A DNA stretch of 64,000 nt from Fusobacterium varium (GCA_002356455.1 AP017968.1:434001-498000), one strand, 5' to 3'. Counted from the stretch's first letter, positions 1 to 13,268 are shown. Numbers and translations are program-made. The notes: generated from the sequence alone by a model not told the origin.

Positions 1-61
1 TATAGATTTAGGTTTATACTCAAATCTATAAAAAAGATTTAAAAACGAGGAGGAAGTAAGG

Positions 62-208
62 ATGGTTGTAATACTAAGCATAATATTTGTCATATATACA
101 CTGCTCATATATAAAAAAAATTATATACAAATATTTATGTTAGGAAAAGTTGCAGCATTATTTCATGAACTTCTTGTTGTAAAAAATATATTTAATTCAT
201 TTGAGTAA
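62..208 (+). CDS. Small hydrophobic protein, 48 aa, unknown function
   Basis: Short open frame starting MVVILSIIFVIYTLLIYKKN and ending at TAA. A strong Shine-Dalgarno (GAGGAGGAAG) lies about 8 bases before the ATG, which is why it is called despite its length. Residues 1-17 are a continuous hydrophobic stretch that would form one membrane helix, followed by a basic KKN and a less hydrophobic tail. It is the first gene seen in the window, and an intrinsic terminator lies about 60 bases after it. No family is recognised; a short ORF with a chance SD cannot be excluded. Confidence 0.45.
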   Translation: MVVILSIIFVIYTLLIYKKNYIQIFMLGKVAALFHELLVVKNIFNSFE

Positions 209-270
209 ATTCTTATAATGAACAATAATATTTTTAATAATATTGGAGATATTTTGATAATAGTGATATA

Positions 271-296
271 AACAGCCTGACTGGCTGTTTTTTTTA
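271..296 (+). terminator. Intrinsic terminator after the small protein gene
   Basis: Perfect 7-bp stem AACAGCC/GGCTGTT with a 5-base loop, followed directly by a run of T. It separates the short ORF from ilvE. Confidence 0.85.
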
Positions 297-347
297 TACA
301 TAATTTTAAAGTTAAAGAAAATAATATATATTTTTAAGGGGGAAAAT

Positions 348-1421
348 ATGAAAGTAAAAGTAGAAAAAACAGAAAATTTAAAAGTAAAACCAGATCAAAA
401 TAATCTTGGGTTTGGAAAATATTTTACTGATTATATGTTCGTTATGGATTATGATAAAGGCCAGGGATGGCATGATGCGAGAATAGTTCCATTTGGGCCA
501 ATTGCTATGAGTCCAGCGTCTATGGTTCTTCACTATGCACAGGAAACTTTTGAAGGATTGAAAGCATACTATACCCCAGATGAACGTATACTTCTATTTC
601 GTCCAGAAATGAACGCAAAGAGAATGAAAAATTCTAATAAAAGACTTTGTATGGCAGAAATCCCAGAAGATGTGTTTATTGAAGCAGTAGAAGCAATTGT
701 ATCTCATGAAAAAGAATGGATTCCACATTTAGAAGGAACATCTTTGTATATCAGACCATTTATGTTTGCTACTGAAGTTGCTGTAGGAGTACATCCAGCA
801 ATTTCATATAAGTTTATTATTATTCTTTCACCAGTAGGAAATTATTATCCAGAAGGAGTAAATCCTGTAAAAATTTATGTAGAAGATGAATATGTTCGTG
901 CAACTAAAGGAGGAACAGGATTTACAAAATGCGGAGGAAATTATGCTTCTAGTATTGCTGCTCAAGAAAAAGCAAGAAAGCTTGGATATACTCAAGTACT
1001 ATGGCTGGATGGAGTAGAAAGAAAATATGTAGAAGAAGTTGGTACTATGAATGTAATGTTTAAAATAGATAACGAAATATACACAGCTCCTATTGATGGA
1101 ACAGTTCTTCCAGGAGTAACTCGTGATTCTTGTATAATTCTTTTAAAAGAATGGGGATATAAAGTCCATGAAGATCATTTTACTATTGATTTTTTGATGA
1201 CAGCAGCAAGAGAAGGAAAATTAGAGGAGGCTTTTGGAACTGGAACAGCAGCTGTTATTTCACCAGTAGGGGAATTAAATTATAAGGGAGAAATAGCAAT
1301 AATTAATGATTTTAAAACAGGAGAACTTACTCAAAGACTTTATGATACTTTGACAAATATACAATGGGGAAAAATAGAAGACAAATTTAATTGGACCCAT
1401 GAAATAAAAAGAGATAAATAA
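348..1421 (+). CDS. ilvE: Branched-chain amino acid aminotransferase
   Basis: PLP-dependent fold-type IV aminotransferase that interconverts leucine, isoleucine and valine with their 2-oxo acids, using 2-oxoglutarate/glutamate. At 357 aa it matches the longer, mitochondrial-like BCAT subgroup. The PLP lysine is K194 in FTKCGGNYA. The EEVGTMN motif (about 229-235) and GTVLPGVTRDS (about 251-261) are typical of BCATs, and a GTGTAAVISPVG motif lies near 297-308. An AAGGGGG Shine-Dalgarno precedes the ATG. It stands alone between two terminator-like structures and has no biosynthetic ilv/leu neighbours. It could therefore serve amino acid fermentation as well as synthesis; that is inference. Confidence 0.93.
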   Translation: MKVKVEKTENLKVKPDQNNLGFGKYFTDYMFVMDYDKGQGWHDARIVPFGPIAMSPASMVLHYAQETFEGLKAYYTPDERILLFRPEMNAKRMKNSNKRLCMAEIPEDVFIEAVEAIVSHEKEWIPHLEGTSLYIRPFMFATEVAVGVHPAISYKFIIILSPVGNYYPEGVNPVKIYVEDEYVRATKGGTGFTKCGGNYASSIAAQEKARKLGYTQVLWLDGVERKYVEEVGTMNVMFKIDNEIYTAPIDGTVLPGVTRDSCIILLKEWGYKVHEDHFTIDFLMTAAREGKLEEAFGTGTAAVISPVGELNYKGEIAIINDFKTGELTQRLYDTLTNIQWGKIEDKFNWTHEIKRDK

Positions 1422-1443
1422 ATTATGCTTATGGTAATAAGAG

Positions 1444-1466
1444 AATACTTTAATAAAGTATCTTTA
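1444..1466 (+). terminator. Possible weak terminator hairpin after ilvE
   Basis: AATACTTT/AAAGTATC with a 3-base loop, then only TTT before AAG. The stem is good but the U-tract is poor, so it may be only a 3' end stabiliser. Confidence 0.35.
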
Positions 1467-1617
1467 AGAAGTAAAAAAATTTTTATTTCAATATAATTGT
1501 TATAATATTTGGAAAAAATAGAAATATAATAAAATAAGAAAAAAATACTCTGATTATATTCTTTTTATTTTTCTTATTAAAATTAGTATCTGAAAATATA
1601 TATTTTATAAATTTTTC

Positions 1618-1646
1618 TTGAAATTTATAAAAAACTAAGATAAACT
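1618..1646 (+). promoter_or_regulatory. Putative promoter of the AEC transporter gene
   Basis: TTGAAA, a 17-base spacer, then TAAACT, ending about 30 bases before the ATG. The match is reasonable, but the surrounding DNA is very A+T-rich and chance matches are common. Confidence 0.4.
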
Positions 1647-1678
1647 TATTTGAATATAAAAAAGTAAGAGGGAATGGC

Positions 1679-2734
1679 ATGGAAATAGGAAAAATACTTG
1701 AAAGTATAATGAGAAATAATAATATAGTGGGAACAATATCTTCTGTCATAGTTATAATAGGAGCAGGATTTTTTTTCACTAAGAAAAAAGTAATTCCATC
1801 TAATTGTGCTGGAAGTTTGAGCAGGGTTATTTTAAATCTGGCAATTCCTACTTTATCATATAATGCATTTATGCAAGACATAGACAGTAAAAAATTAGAG
1901 CAAAGTTTAAGTATACTTGTATGGGGAATTATTATTCATTTAGTACTTATAGCCTTTACTAAAATATTTTATAAAGGTTATTATGGAGATAGAAATGATG
2001 TATTGAGAATGATGACGATTTTTGGTTCCACTACTGTTTTTGGTATTCCCGTTATACAAGCTGTATATGGTGATACTGGGGCAATGTATGCTTCAGTCTT
2101 TAATATTCCTTACAGAGCTCTTCTATATACTTATGGATATATGACAATTGCAGGAGTAAAATTAAGAAAAGAAAATATGGGTAAAATAATAAGTAATCCT
2201 ATAATAGTAGCAACATTTTTAGGAATGTTTGTATGGATGTTTCAAAATTATTTTCCTCAGGTATCAGTTGCTGATGGAGATACAATAAAAAAATATGCTT
2301 TTTTAAGAATAGATAAAACTGCATATTGGCTTTTTAAACCAATGCAGTATTTGGCTTCATTAAATGCACCATTATCATGGCTCTCTATTGGAATTACTTT
2401 AGCAGGAGTATCTTTTAACGATATATTAAAATCAAAAATATCATGGGGATATAGTGTGATAAAGGTAATTATAATTCCAATATTTCTAGTGATTTTATAT
2501 ACTGTAATGAATATGACAGGAATACTTATGACTTCATATATAGCATTAGCAACTATTGTATTAATGATGGCAACACCAGCAGCTACAGTAATTGCAACCT
2601 ATACCATACATTTTAATAAAGAACCAGTTCTTACATCAAGCTGTTCATTAATGTCATCAATATTTAGTGTAGTGATGATACCATTGCTTATAATAACTAT
2701 TGAGATATTAAAAAGTATAGGAATTTTTTCATAA
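1679..2734 (+). CDS. AEC-family (auxin efflux carrier-like) transporter
   Basis: Integral membrane protein of 351 aa with about ten hydrophobic segments arranged as two halves, typical of the auxin efflux carrier/malate permease family (Pfam Mem_trans). Conserved features include VIPSNCAGSLSRVILNLAIP near residues 37-56 (the family's short helix-breaking N-terminal motif) and a glycine/proline-rich second half (MMATPAATVIATY, about 300-312). Bacterial members are usually annotated as malate or other organic-acid permeases, but substrate cannot be read from sequence. An AGAGGGA ribosome site precedes the ATG. The next gene follows after 14 bases, so the two may be co-transcribed. Confidence 0.85.
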   Translation: MEIGKILESIMRNNNIVGTISSVIVIIGAGFFFTKKKVIPSNCAGSLSRVILNLAIPTLSYNAFMQDIDSKKLEQSLSILVWGIIIHLVLIAFTKIFYKGYYGDRNDVLRMMTIFGSTTVFGIPVIQAVYGDTGAMYASVFNIPYRALLYTYGYMTIAGVKLRKENMGKIISNPIIVATFLGMFVWMFQNYFPQVSVADGDTIKKYAFLRIDKTAYWLFKPMQYLASLNAPLSWLSIGITLAGVSFNDILKSKISWGYSVIKVIIIPIFLVILYTVMNMTGILMTSYIALATIVLMMATPAATVIATYTIHFNKEPVLTSSCSLMSSIFSVVMIPLLIITIEILKSIGIFS

Positions 2735-2748
2735 ATTAGGAGGATGAT

Positions 2749-3258
2749 ATGAAAAACTTGATTTTTATAAATGGAACTATGGGTTCTGGAAAAACAACAG
2801 TAAGTCAGAAACTTAAAATTCTTTTAAGTAAAAGTATTTTTCTTGATGGAGATTGGTGTTGGGACATGGTTCCTTTTATTGTAAATATTGAAACTAAAGA
2901 AATGGTACTAGAAAATATAGCTTTTCTTTTAAATAATTTTTTAAAATGCAGTGAGTATGAAAATGTAATTTTCTGTTGGGTAATGCATGAAGAGGGTATC
3001 ATAAAGGATATATTGAAAAGATTGGAATCAAATAATTATAAATTATATAAATTTTCTTTAATATGCTCAAAAGAAGAATTGAAAAAAAGAATAATGAAAG
3101 ATATAGAAAATGGAATAAGAGATGAAAGTGTTTTAGAAAGAAGTTATATAAAGATGGATAATTATAAAATGATGGATACTATAAAAATGAATACAGACAA
3201 AATATCAGCTAGAGAAATTGCTACTCAAATAGAAAAAATAATAAAAAAAACTGACTAA
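2749..3258 (+). CDS. P-loop nucleotide kinase-like protein
   Basis: Protein of 169 aa with a clear Walker A motif GTMGSGKTT (residues 9-17) right after an N-terminal beta strand, as in shikimate kinase, gluconate kinase and chloramphenicol phosphotransferase-like proteins. A lid-like basic segment occurs around EELKKRIMKDIENGIRDES (about 107-125). An ATP-dependent small-molecule or nucleotide kinase is plausible; the phosphate acceptor is not identifiable. The gene has a good AGGAGG site, follows the AEC transporter closely and ends inside a terminator shared with the convergent gene. Confidence 0.65.
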   Translation: MKNLIFINGTMGSGKTTVSQKLKILLSKSIFLDGDWCWDMVPFIVNIETKEMVLENIAFLLNNFLKCSEYENVIFCWVMHEEGIIKDILKRLESNNYKLYKFSLICSKEELKKRIMKDIENGIRDESVLERSYIKMDNYKMMDTIKMNTDKISAREIATQIEKIIKKTD

Positions 3259-3284
3259 AAAATCATGATTTTAGTCAGCTTTTT
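3251..3284. terminator. Bidirectional terminator between convergent genes
   Basis: Ten-base-pair perfect stem CTGACTAAAA/TTTTAGTCAG, with T-rich sequence to the right and an A-run to the left, so it can end transcription from both directions. The left arm overlaps the last codons of the kinase-like gene. Confidence 0.85.
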
Positions 3285-3288
3285 AATT

Positions 3289-3783
3289 TTATTCTTTTGT
3301 AGCATCTACATATTCAATAATGAGATTAGAATCTATCATTTTTCCAAGTTCATCAATAGTATCAACGCCCTTGTAGTAGACTGATGTTGAAATATTAGGA
3401 ACAAATTTTAAGGAATTACCTTTAAGAGTAAGACCATTAAATTTTTGTTCAATAGGATTTTTAGAAATAGGTTTTCCCATTTTTTGCACAAGATCATCAT
3501 AAATTTGTTTGATTTCATTTCTTCCAACAGTTTCTTTGTTAAAAAGAACTTCTATTTTAAAAAGCCTACCATTAGTAAAATAGAAAGTATATTTACTGAC
3601 ATTATCATTTGGTTTTTCAAAAGTATATATTTTCATATCAGGGTAAAGAGAAGGTTCTTCCTTTAATTTTGGAAAAATAAGATCAAGATTACTTTTACTA
3701 TCTCCCCAATTAACCTCATTAAAATCAACAATTCCAAAAGCCAGACTGTATAAACATAGAAATAAAAATATTATTTTTTTCAT
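3289..3783 (-). CDS. Secreted/periplasmic protein of unknown function
   Basis: 164 aa beginning MKKIIFLFLCLYSLAFGIV, a typical Sec signal peptide: two lysines, about 14 hydrophobic residues and a likely cleavage after LAFG. The mature part is soluble, with alternating beta-strand-like segments (KYTFYFTNGRLFKIEVLF near 64-81) and no recognisable catalytic motif. The cysteine inside the signal is not in a lipobox. AGGAGG precedes the start on the minus strand. Function unknown. Confidence 0.7.
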   Translation of the reverse strand: MKKIIFLFLCLYSLAFGIVDFNEVNWGDSKSNLDLIFPKLKEEPSLYPDMKIYTFEKPNDNVSKYTFYFTNGRLFKIEVLFNKETVGRNEIKQIYDDLVQKMGKPISKNPIEQKFNGLTLKGNSLKFVPNISTSVYYKGVDTIDELGKMIDSNLIIEYVDATKE

Positions 3784-3861
3784 AAAATAGCCTCCTAGTA
3801 ATGTACTTATAAATTATTTTACTTTAAATTTTCTAATATAACAAATAAAATTTTGAAAAAA

Positions 3862-3891
3862 TTGAAAAATTCAAAGCAGGTGTGATATATT
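3862..3891 (+). promoter_or_regulatory. Putative promoter of the dCMP deaminase gene
   Basis: TTGAAA, 18 bases, then TATATT, about 38 bases before the chosen ATG. Confidence 0.4.
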
Positions 3892-3928
3892 GGTATATAT
3901 AATAAAAAATATTTTCAAAGGAGAAATT

Positions 3929-4420
3929 ATGAAGAGAGAAGATTATATAGAATGGGATGAATATTTTATGGGAGTAGCTCTTCTTTCAGCAAAAAGGAGC
4001 AAAGATCCAAATACTCAAGTTGGAGCTTGTATTGTGAATGAAGAAAGAAGGATAATTGGAGTTGGATATAATGGACTGCCTAAAGGATGTAGTGATGACG
4101 AATTTCCTTGGGAGCGAGAAGGAGAATTTCTTGATACAAAATATCCATTTGTTTGTCATGCAGAATTAAATGCAATATTGAACAGTACAAAGACATTGAA
4201 AAATTGTACATTATATGTGGCACTTTTTCCATGTCATGAATGTAGTAAGGCAATTATACAAAGTGGAATAAGAGAACTTGTTTATCTTTCCGATAAATAT
4301 TGCGGAACAAAATCTGATATGGCATCTAAAAGAATGTTAGATGCCGCAGGAGTAAAATATAGAAAACTTGAGTCAAAATTGGAAAAACTAGAATTATCAT
4401 TCAAGGCTTCAGATTATTAA
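3929..4420 (+). CDS. Deoxycytidylate (dCMP) deaminase family protein
   Basis: Zinc-dependent deaminase of the cytidine/deoxycytidylate family that converts dCMP to dUMP for thymidylate synthesis. From the chosen start it is 163 aa. The zinc and catalytic residues are clear: HAE at 77-79 and PCHEC at 101-105 (C102, C105). DPNTQVGACIV near 26-36 and the NG of GYNGLP (48-49) are also typical of dCMP deaminases. I chose the ATG at 3929, preceded by AAAGGAG, rather than an in-frame ATG 39 bases upstream, because the extra residues match nothing in the family and the upstream ATG has no ribosome site. Confidence 0.9.
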   Translation: MKREDYIEWDEYFMGVALLSAKRSKDPNTQVGACIVNEERRIIGVGYNGLPKGCSDDEFPWEREGEFLDTKYPFVCHAELNAILNSTKTLKNCTLYVALFPCHECSKAIIQSGIRELVYLSDKYCGTKSDMASKRMLDAAGVKYRKLESKLEKLELSFKASDY

Positions 4421-4453
4421 AAATAATATAAATAATTAAATGGGGGAGAGCAA

Positions 4454-5821
4454 ATGGAACAAATTAAAAAAAATGATCTGGGGAAAGATAGTATTGGAAA
4501 ATTAATAGTCAATCTGACTATTCCAGCGATTACAGCTCAATTAATAAATGCTTTATACAATATAGTTGATAGAATATACATTGGAAGAATACCAGAAGTA
4601 GGAGGAGCAGCTCTTACAGGAGTGGGAGTAACATTTCCAATTGTAATGCTTATATCTGCTTTTGGAGCCCTCTTAGGAATGGGAGGAGCACCAAAAGCCG
4701 CTATCAAAATGGGAGAAAAAAATAATGATGCAGCAGAGGAAATATTAGGAAATTGCTTTACTGGAATGATAATAATGGCAATAGTTCTTACAATTTTCTT
4801 TTTAGTGTTTCAGGAACCTCTTTTGATGATGTTTGGTGCCAGTGAAAGAACAATTAGTTATGGATTAAAGTATCTTAATATATATGTATGCGGAACAATA
4901 TTTGTTCAAGCTACATTAGTTCTTAATAGTTTTATAACTGCTCAGGGGTTTGCAAGAACAGGAATGCTGACAGTGCTTATAGGGGCAGTATTAAACATAG
5001 TTCTTGATCCTATTTTGATTTTTTATTTTAAAATGGGAGTGCAGGGGGCAGCAATTGCAACTGTTATATCACAAGCTGTATCAGCAATATGGGTAATAAA
5101 ATTTTTAATAGGAAAGAATACAAAAATAAAGATCAAAAAAGAATATTTTAAAATAAAAAAATCAGTTATTATTCCAATAATAGGACTTGGACTTTCACCT
5201 TTTGTAATGCAGAGTACAAACAGTGTGGTAAATGTAGTGCTTAATTCGTCACTTCAAAAATTTGGAGGAGATTTAGGTGTAGGAGCTATGACTATATGCG
5301 GAAGTGTTATTCAGGTACTTCAAATGCCGGTTTTTGGACTTGCTCAAGGAGTTCAGCCAATAGTAAGTTATAATTATGGAGCAAGAAATATAGATAGGGT
5401 AAAAAAAGCATATAAAATACTTTTGTTTATGAGTATGGGGTATTGTGGAGTAGCATGGCTTATAGAAATTCTGTTTCCAGCCATGTTTGTGACTATGTTT
5501 ACAGAAGATAAAGAACTTATAAGATTTACAGTATGGGCATTGAATATATATGGAGCAGGGCTTTTTATGATGGGAGTTCAAGTTCCATGTCAGCAGACAT
5601 TTGTTGCTTTAGGAGAAGCCAAAGTTTCTCTTATACTTTCATTACTGAAAAAAATAATACTTTTAGTACCATTTGCTTTGATATTTCCATTTTTCTTTGA
5701 AAATAAAGTATTTGCAGTGTTCTTGGCAGAACCAGTAGCAGGGATACTGGCAGCATCAATAACAGCTACAGTATTTAGTATTAGATTTCCTAAATTATTA
5801 AAAAGAAGGGCAATAGGATAA
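4454..5821 (+). CDS. MATE-family multidrug/cation antiporter
   Basis: 455-aa polytopic membrane protein with about 12 hydrophobic segments in two homologous halves. Typical MATE sequence features are the N-terminal NLTIPAITAQLINALYNIVD (about 20-39), the GMGGAPKAAIKMGE loop (about 76-89) and QGVQPIVSYNYGARN (about 300-314). It resembles the MepA-like subgroup that exports drugs or metabolites by Na+ or H+ antiport. A GGGGGAG ribosome site precedes the ATG. The following kinase-like gene starts 5 bases after the stop, implying a two-gene operon. Confidence 0.9.
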   Translation: MEQIKKNDLGKDSIGKLIVNLTIPAITAQLINALYNIVDRIYIGRIPEVGGAALTGVGVTFPIVMLISAFGALLGMGGAPKAAIKMGEKNNDAAEEILGNCFTGMIIMAIVLTIFFLVFQEPLLMMFGASERTISYGLKYLNIYVCGTIFVQATLVLNSFITAQGFARTGMLTVLIGAVLNIVLDPILIFYFKMGVQGAAIATVISQAVSAIWVIKFLIGKNTKIKIKKEYFKIKKSVIIPIIGLGLSPFVMQSTNSVVNVVLNSSLQKFGGDLGVGAMTICGSVIQVLQMPVFGLAQGVQPIVSYNYGARNIDRVKKAYKILLFMSMGYCGVAWLIEILFPAMFVTMFTEDKELIRFTVWALNIYGAGLFMMGVQVPCQQTFVALGEAKVSLILSLLKKIILLVPFALIFPFFFENKVFAVFLAEPVAGILAASITATVFSIRFPKLLKRRAIG

Positions 5822-5826
5822 AGAGA

Positions 5827-6759
5827 GTGGAAAATAAGTGGGAAAGGTTTGCAAAGTTAAATAAAGTAAGCATAGGAGAAGTAGCAGATATTATGAAAGG
5901 AGTGGATAACAATATAAGAATAACTGATTGTAAGTTAGTAACAAAGGGATTAAGAAATACTAACTATGTTATTAATACTTCAATAGAAAAATTTTTTCTC
6001 AGAATATGTACTGATGAAAAAATGAGTAAAAATGAAGAAATTGCTTTTAGAATACTAAAAGAAAAAATTATAATGCCAAGACTTATTTTAGCTTTTTCTC
6101 ATATGGTGAAGAATGAAAAAAAGAGAATAATGATATATGAGTATATAGAGTCTGTAACTTTAGATGAATATTTGGAAAAAAATAGTAAATTTTCAGAAAA
6201 GATATTGAAAAATATAGCTTTTATTCTATCAGAGCTGCATAATATAAGAGATTTAAATTTAAAAGAATTGAGTATTCTTCCGAATTTAAAAGAATGTTTT
6301 AAAATGATAATAGAAAATCCTGTTTTTATAAAAAGAATAGGGATGGATTTAATGAACAAAGTAAATCTGATAATTGAAAAATATAAAGAAGAAATAAATA
6401 AAAAAACAGATGATTTTCTTATCCATTGTGATTTTAAAAGTTCTAATCTTTTGGTAACGCAAGATGAAAAAGTATATATTACAGATTGGGAATATTTAGG
6501 ATACGGAAATAGATACTTTGATATAGGATTGTTTTTTAGATATAAAAAATTTTTTACTCAAAAAGATATCAAAATATTCTTTGATGAATATAATAAAAAT
6601 ACAAAAATTCAACTTGATAAAAACTGGATTGAAATAGGAACTTTATGTAATATTATAAGTTTAATGGAGATGTTAGGCAGAGAAGAAGAAGCTCTTGAAA
6701 AGAATAATGAAATAAAAATCTTGATAGAAAAAGAAATAAATTTTTTAATTGAAAAATAA
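5827..6759 (+). CDS. Phosphotransferase-fold kinase (choline kinase/APH-like)
   Basis: 310-aa protein with the choline/ethanolamine kinase and aminoglycoside phosphotransferase fold. The catalytic loop is HCDFKSSN (H200, D202, N207) and the metal-binding DWE is at 220-222; RITDCKLVTKGLRNTNYVI at 31-49 looks like the N-terminal nucleotide-binding lobe. Substrate is not determined; LicA-type choline kinases share this architecture. It starts with GTG after only a weak purine-rich site, 5 bases after the MATE gene, suggesting translational coupling. Its 3' end runs into a long bidirectional terminator. Confidence 0.75.
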   Translation: MENKWERFAKLNKVSIGEVADIMKGVDNNIRITDCKLVTKGLRNTNYVINTSIEKFFLRICTDEKMSKNEEIAFRILKEKIIMPRLILAFSHMVKNEKKRIMIYEYIESVTLDEYLEKNSKFSEKILKNIAFILSELHNIRDLNLKELSILPNLKECFKMIIENPVFIKRIGMDLMNKVNLIIEKYKEEINKKTDDFLIHCDFKSSNLLVTQDEKVYITDWEYLGYGNRYFDIGLFFRYKKFFTQKDIKIFFDEYNKNTKIQLDKNWIEIGTLCNIISLMEMLGREEEALEKNNEIKILIEKEINFLIEK

Positions 6760-6762
6760 AAG

Positions 6763-6817
6763 ACTGATCAAAAGAATTAAGAATAAAATTATTTTAACTT
6801 TTTTGATCAGCCTGTTT
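6763..6817. terminator. Bidirectional terminator
   Basis: Stem CTGATCAAAAG pairing with CTTTTTTGATCAG around an A+T-rich loop, with GCCTGTTTTT on the right and an A-run on the left. It lies between convergent genes. Confidence 0.75.
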
Positions 6818-6820
6818 TTA

Positions 6821-7174
6821 TCATTTTTTTCTTTTAAAAAAATCTTTAAATGATTTTTTTGGAGTGACATCTTTCATTTCTTCCTGTTGTTTTCTGTAAT
6901 TTGACCAGTTAGGATCATTTTTCATATTTTTTTTTAATTGGCTCATATATTTATAGGTAGCTTTTGTATCATTATATTTTTTTGTTATATTATATTTGAT
7001 ATCTTTTATTGTAGAAACAAAACCAATACCTACATCTTTTATACTATAGATAAGTTTTTTATCAAGAGTATATTTATATATATTTCCACAATGTGGACAT
7101 TTATATTTAGCTGTTTTATCTGATATCTTCATTTTTTTCTGACAAGAAGGACAGACAATAACTATTTTTTTCAT
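6821..7174 (-). CDS. Zinc-ribbon protein, unknown function
   Basis: 117 aa. The N-terminus carries two CxxC pairs (CPSC at 8-11 and CPHC at 26-29), a classic zinc ribbon of the MJ0042/zinc-finger type. The rest is basic and hydrophilic, ending in KSFKDFFKRKK, which could bind nucleic acid. I chose the ATG at 7174, preceded by AGGGAGA; a longer in-frame reading to 7240 lacks a ribosome site and would add 22 residues with no zinc-ribbon similarity. Function cannot be assigned. Confidence 0.65.
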   Translation of the reverse strand: MKKIVIVCPSCQKKMKISDKTAKYKCPHCGNIYKYTLDKKLIYSIKDVGIGFVSTIKDIKYNITKKYNDTKATYKYMSQLKKNMKNDPNWSNYRKQQEEMKDVTPKKSFKDFFKRKK

Positions 7175-7299
7175 ATTATATCTCCCTAAAATTAATTTAT
7201 TTGATGTAGTAATTTTAACAGAGAAATATAATGTTTTCAAGCTTAAAAATTATGATAAAATAAAAAATAGCAAAAATATATGGTTACTTAGGAGGCATA

Positions 7300-7971
7300 A
7301 TGGATTTAGATATAATAAAAAAACTAAAAAAAACTGAGTTATTTTTTGATATAGAAGAAAAAGATATAATAAAATATTTTACAGAAATAAAATATGAAAT
7401 AAAAAAATATTCTCAAGGTGAAAATATAGCTTTCAGAGGTGATGAAGTAAAAGGATTGCATATAAATTTGGAAGGAAAAGCTGCAACAGAAATGCTGAAA
7501 GAAAGTGGAGAAGTAAAAAGAATAGAAGAAATAAATAGTTTTTCTCTTTTGGCTACAGCGTTTATTTTTGGAAATAAAAATAGATTTCCTGTTGACTTGA
7601 ATGCTATAACTTCTACTTCCATATTTTATATAGAAAAAGATGAACTTATACAGTTATTAAAAAAAGATGATAGATTATTGAAAAGATTTTTAGATGAAAT
7701 AAGTTGTAAGGCTCAATTCCTATCAAATCATCTTTGGAATAATTTTACTAATAAAACTATAGGTGAAAAATTTAGTCAGTATATTTTGGAAAATCAAAGA
7801 GACGGTTTTTTTCAAATGAAAATATCTGTAAAAGATTTAGCAGAATATTTTGATGTGAGCCGACCATCACTTTCAAGAGTGATAAAAATTTTTTTAGAAG
7901 AGAATATTTTAGAAAAAATTGAGAAGGGAAGATATAAAATAATTGATATGGATAGATTGAGAGCTCAGTAA
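7300..7971 (+). CDS. Crp/Fnr-family transcription regulator
   Basis: 223 aa. Residues about 12-125 form a cyclic-nucleotide-binding-type beta barrel (YSQGENIAFRGDEVKGLHI near 33-51). Residues about 150-215 hold a winged helix, with the HTH in VKDLAEYFDVSRPSLSRVIK. The clustered cysteines needed for an FNR iron-sulfur cluster are absent, so oxygen sensing of that type is unlikely. It resembles Crp-like regulators of Firmicutes and Fusobacteria that respond to unknown effectors. An AGGAGG site precedes the ATG. The rRNA operon begins just downstream, with no obvious terminator between. Confidence 0.85.
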   Translation: MDLDIIKKLKKTELFFDIEEKDIIKYFTEIKYEIKKYSQGENIAFRGDEVKGLHINLEGKAATEMLKESGEVKRIEEINSFSLLATAFIFGNKNRFPVDLNAITSTSIFYIEKDELIQLLKKDDRLLKRFLDEISCKAQFLSNHLWNNFTNKTIGEKFSQYILENQRDGFFQMKISVKDLAEYFDVSRPSLSRVIKIFLEENILEKIEKGRYKIIDMDRLRAQ

Positions 7972-8026
7972 AATAAAGGGCTCTTTAATATATAAAAAAT
8001 ATTTTTAAAATATTTTAAAAAAATTG

Positions 8027-8058
8027 TTGACGGAAAGTATTATTTATGATATTATAAT
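8027..8058 (+). promoter_or_regulatory. rRNA operon promoter
   Basis: TTGACG, 17 bases, TATTAT, with an overlapping TATAAT three bases further on. A CCGC/GCGG hairpin occurs within the first transcribed bases. It lies about 145 bases before mature 16S. Confidence 0.65.
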
Positions 8059-8123
8059 CAATGTGCCGCAGGAAAGCGGTGTGAAACACAAAACAAATCA
8101 AGCAATGAAAATAAGGACATTAA

Positions 8124-9745
<1,622 letters not shown>

Positions 9746-9788
9746 ATAATGTTCTTACAGCGTATAAGCGCTGGATAACTTATCAAAT

Positions 9789-12842
<3,054 letters not shown>

Positions 12843-12862
12843 ATTAGAAATGATAAACACAC

Positions 12863-12982
12863 AGCTTGGTAAGAATAGCTGCGGGGGTACACCTAGTCCC
12901 ATTCCGAACCCAGAAGTTAAGCCCGTAAACGCTGAAAGTACTTGGAGGGAAGCCTCCTGGGAGGATAGGAACTTGCCAAGCT
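12863..12982 (+). rRNA. rrf: 5S ribosomal RNA, first copy
   Basis: 120 bases. The ends pair (AGCTTGGTAAG with CTTGCCAAGCT) to form helix I, and the core has TCCCATTCCGAACCCAGAAG and AAGTACTTGGAGGGAAGCCT. The closing T-run may help transcription pause. Confidence 0.93.
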
Positions 12983-13010
12983 TTTTAACTGAAAGTAAAT
13001 AATTTACATA

Positions 13011-13130
13011 TGCTTAGTGAAGATAGCTATGGAGGTACACCTGGTCCCATTCCGAACCCAGAAGTTAAGCCCATAAACGCTGAAAGTACTTGGAGGGAAG
13101 CCTCCCGGGAGGATAGGAATTCGCTAAGCT
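13011..13130 (+). rRNA. rrf: 5S ribosomal RNA, second copy
   Basis: 120 bases with the same core as the copy just upstream. Helix I is formed by TGCTTAGTGAA and TTCGCTAAGC. It differs from copy 1 at several positions, mainly in the terminal helix and the first loop, where compensating changes keep the pairing. It is followed by TTTTTTAATTT. Confidence 0.93.
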
Positions 13131-13230
13131 TTTTTAATTTATTATATATATATAATATAGTGATTATTATGAAATGATATGATTTTTAATGAAATATGTA
13201 AAAAGTTAGTAAAATTAATCAATAAATGAA

Positions 13231-13268
13231 AAAAAGAATTCCATTTTACTGGAATTTTTTTATTTTTT
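13231..13268 (+). terminator. rRNA operon terminator
   Basis: AATTCCA/TGGAATT stem with 6-base loop, preceded by an A-run and followed by a run of eight T. It lies about 100 bases after the last 5S. Confidence 0.85.

Noticed and set aside
1483-1881. A minus-strand frame overlapping the AEC transporter start
   Set aside because: It is opposite a clear gene, has no ribosome site and consists largely of complement of A+T-rich intergenic DNA.
7300-7971. FNR-type oxygen sensor
   Set aside because: The protein is Crp/Fnr-like but lacks the cysteine set needed for the iron-sulfur cluster.
12863-13130. Repeats resembling a short CRISPR array
   Set aside because: The repeated blocks are the cores of two 5S rRNA genes; there are no short regular repeats with unique spacers anywhere in the window.
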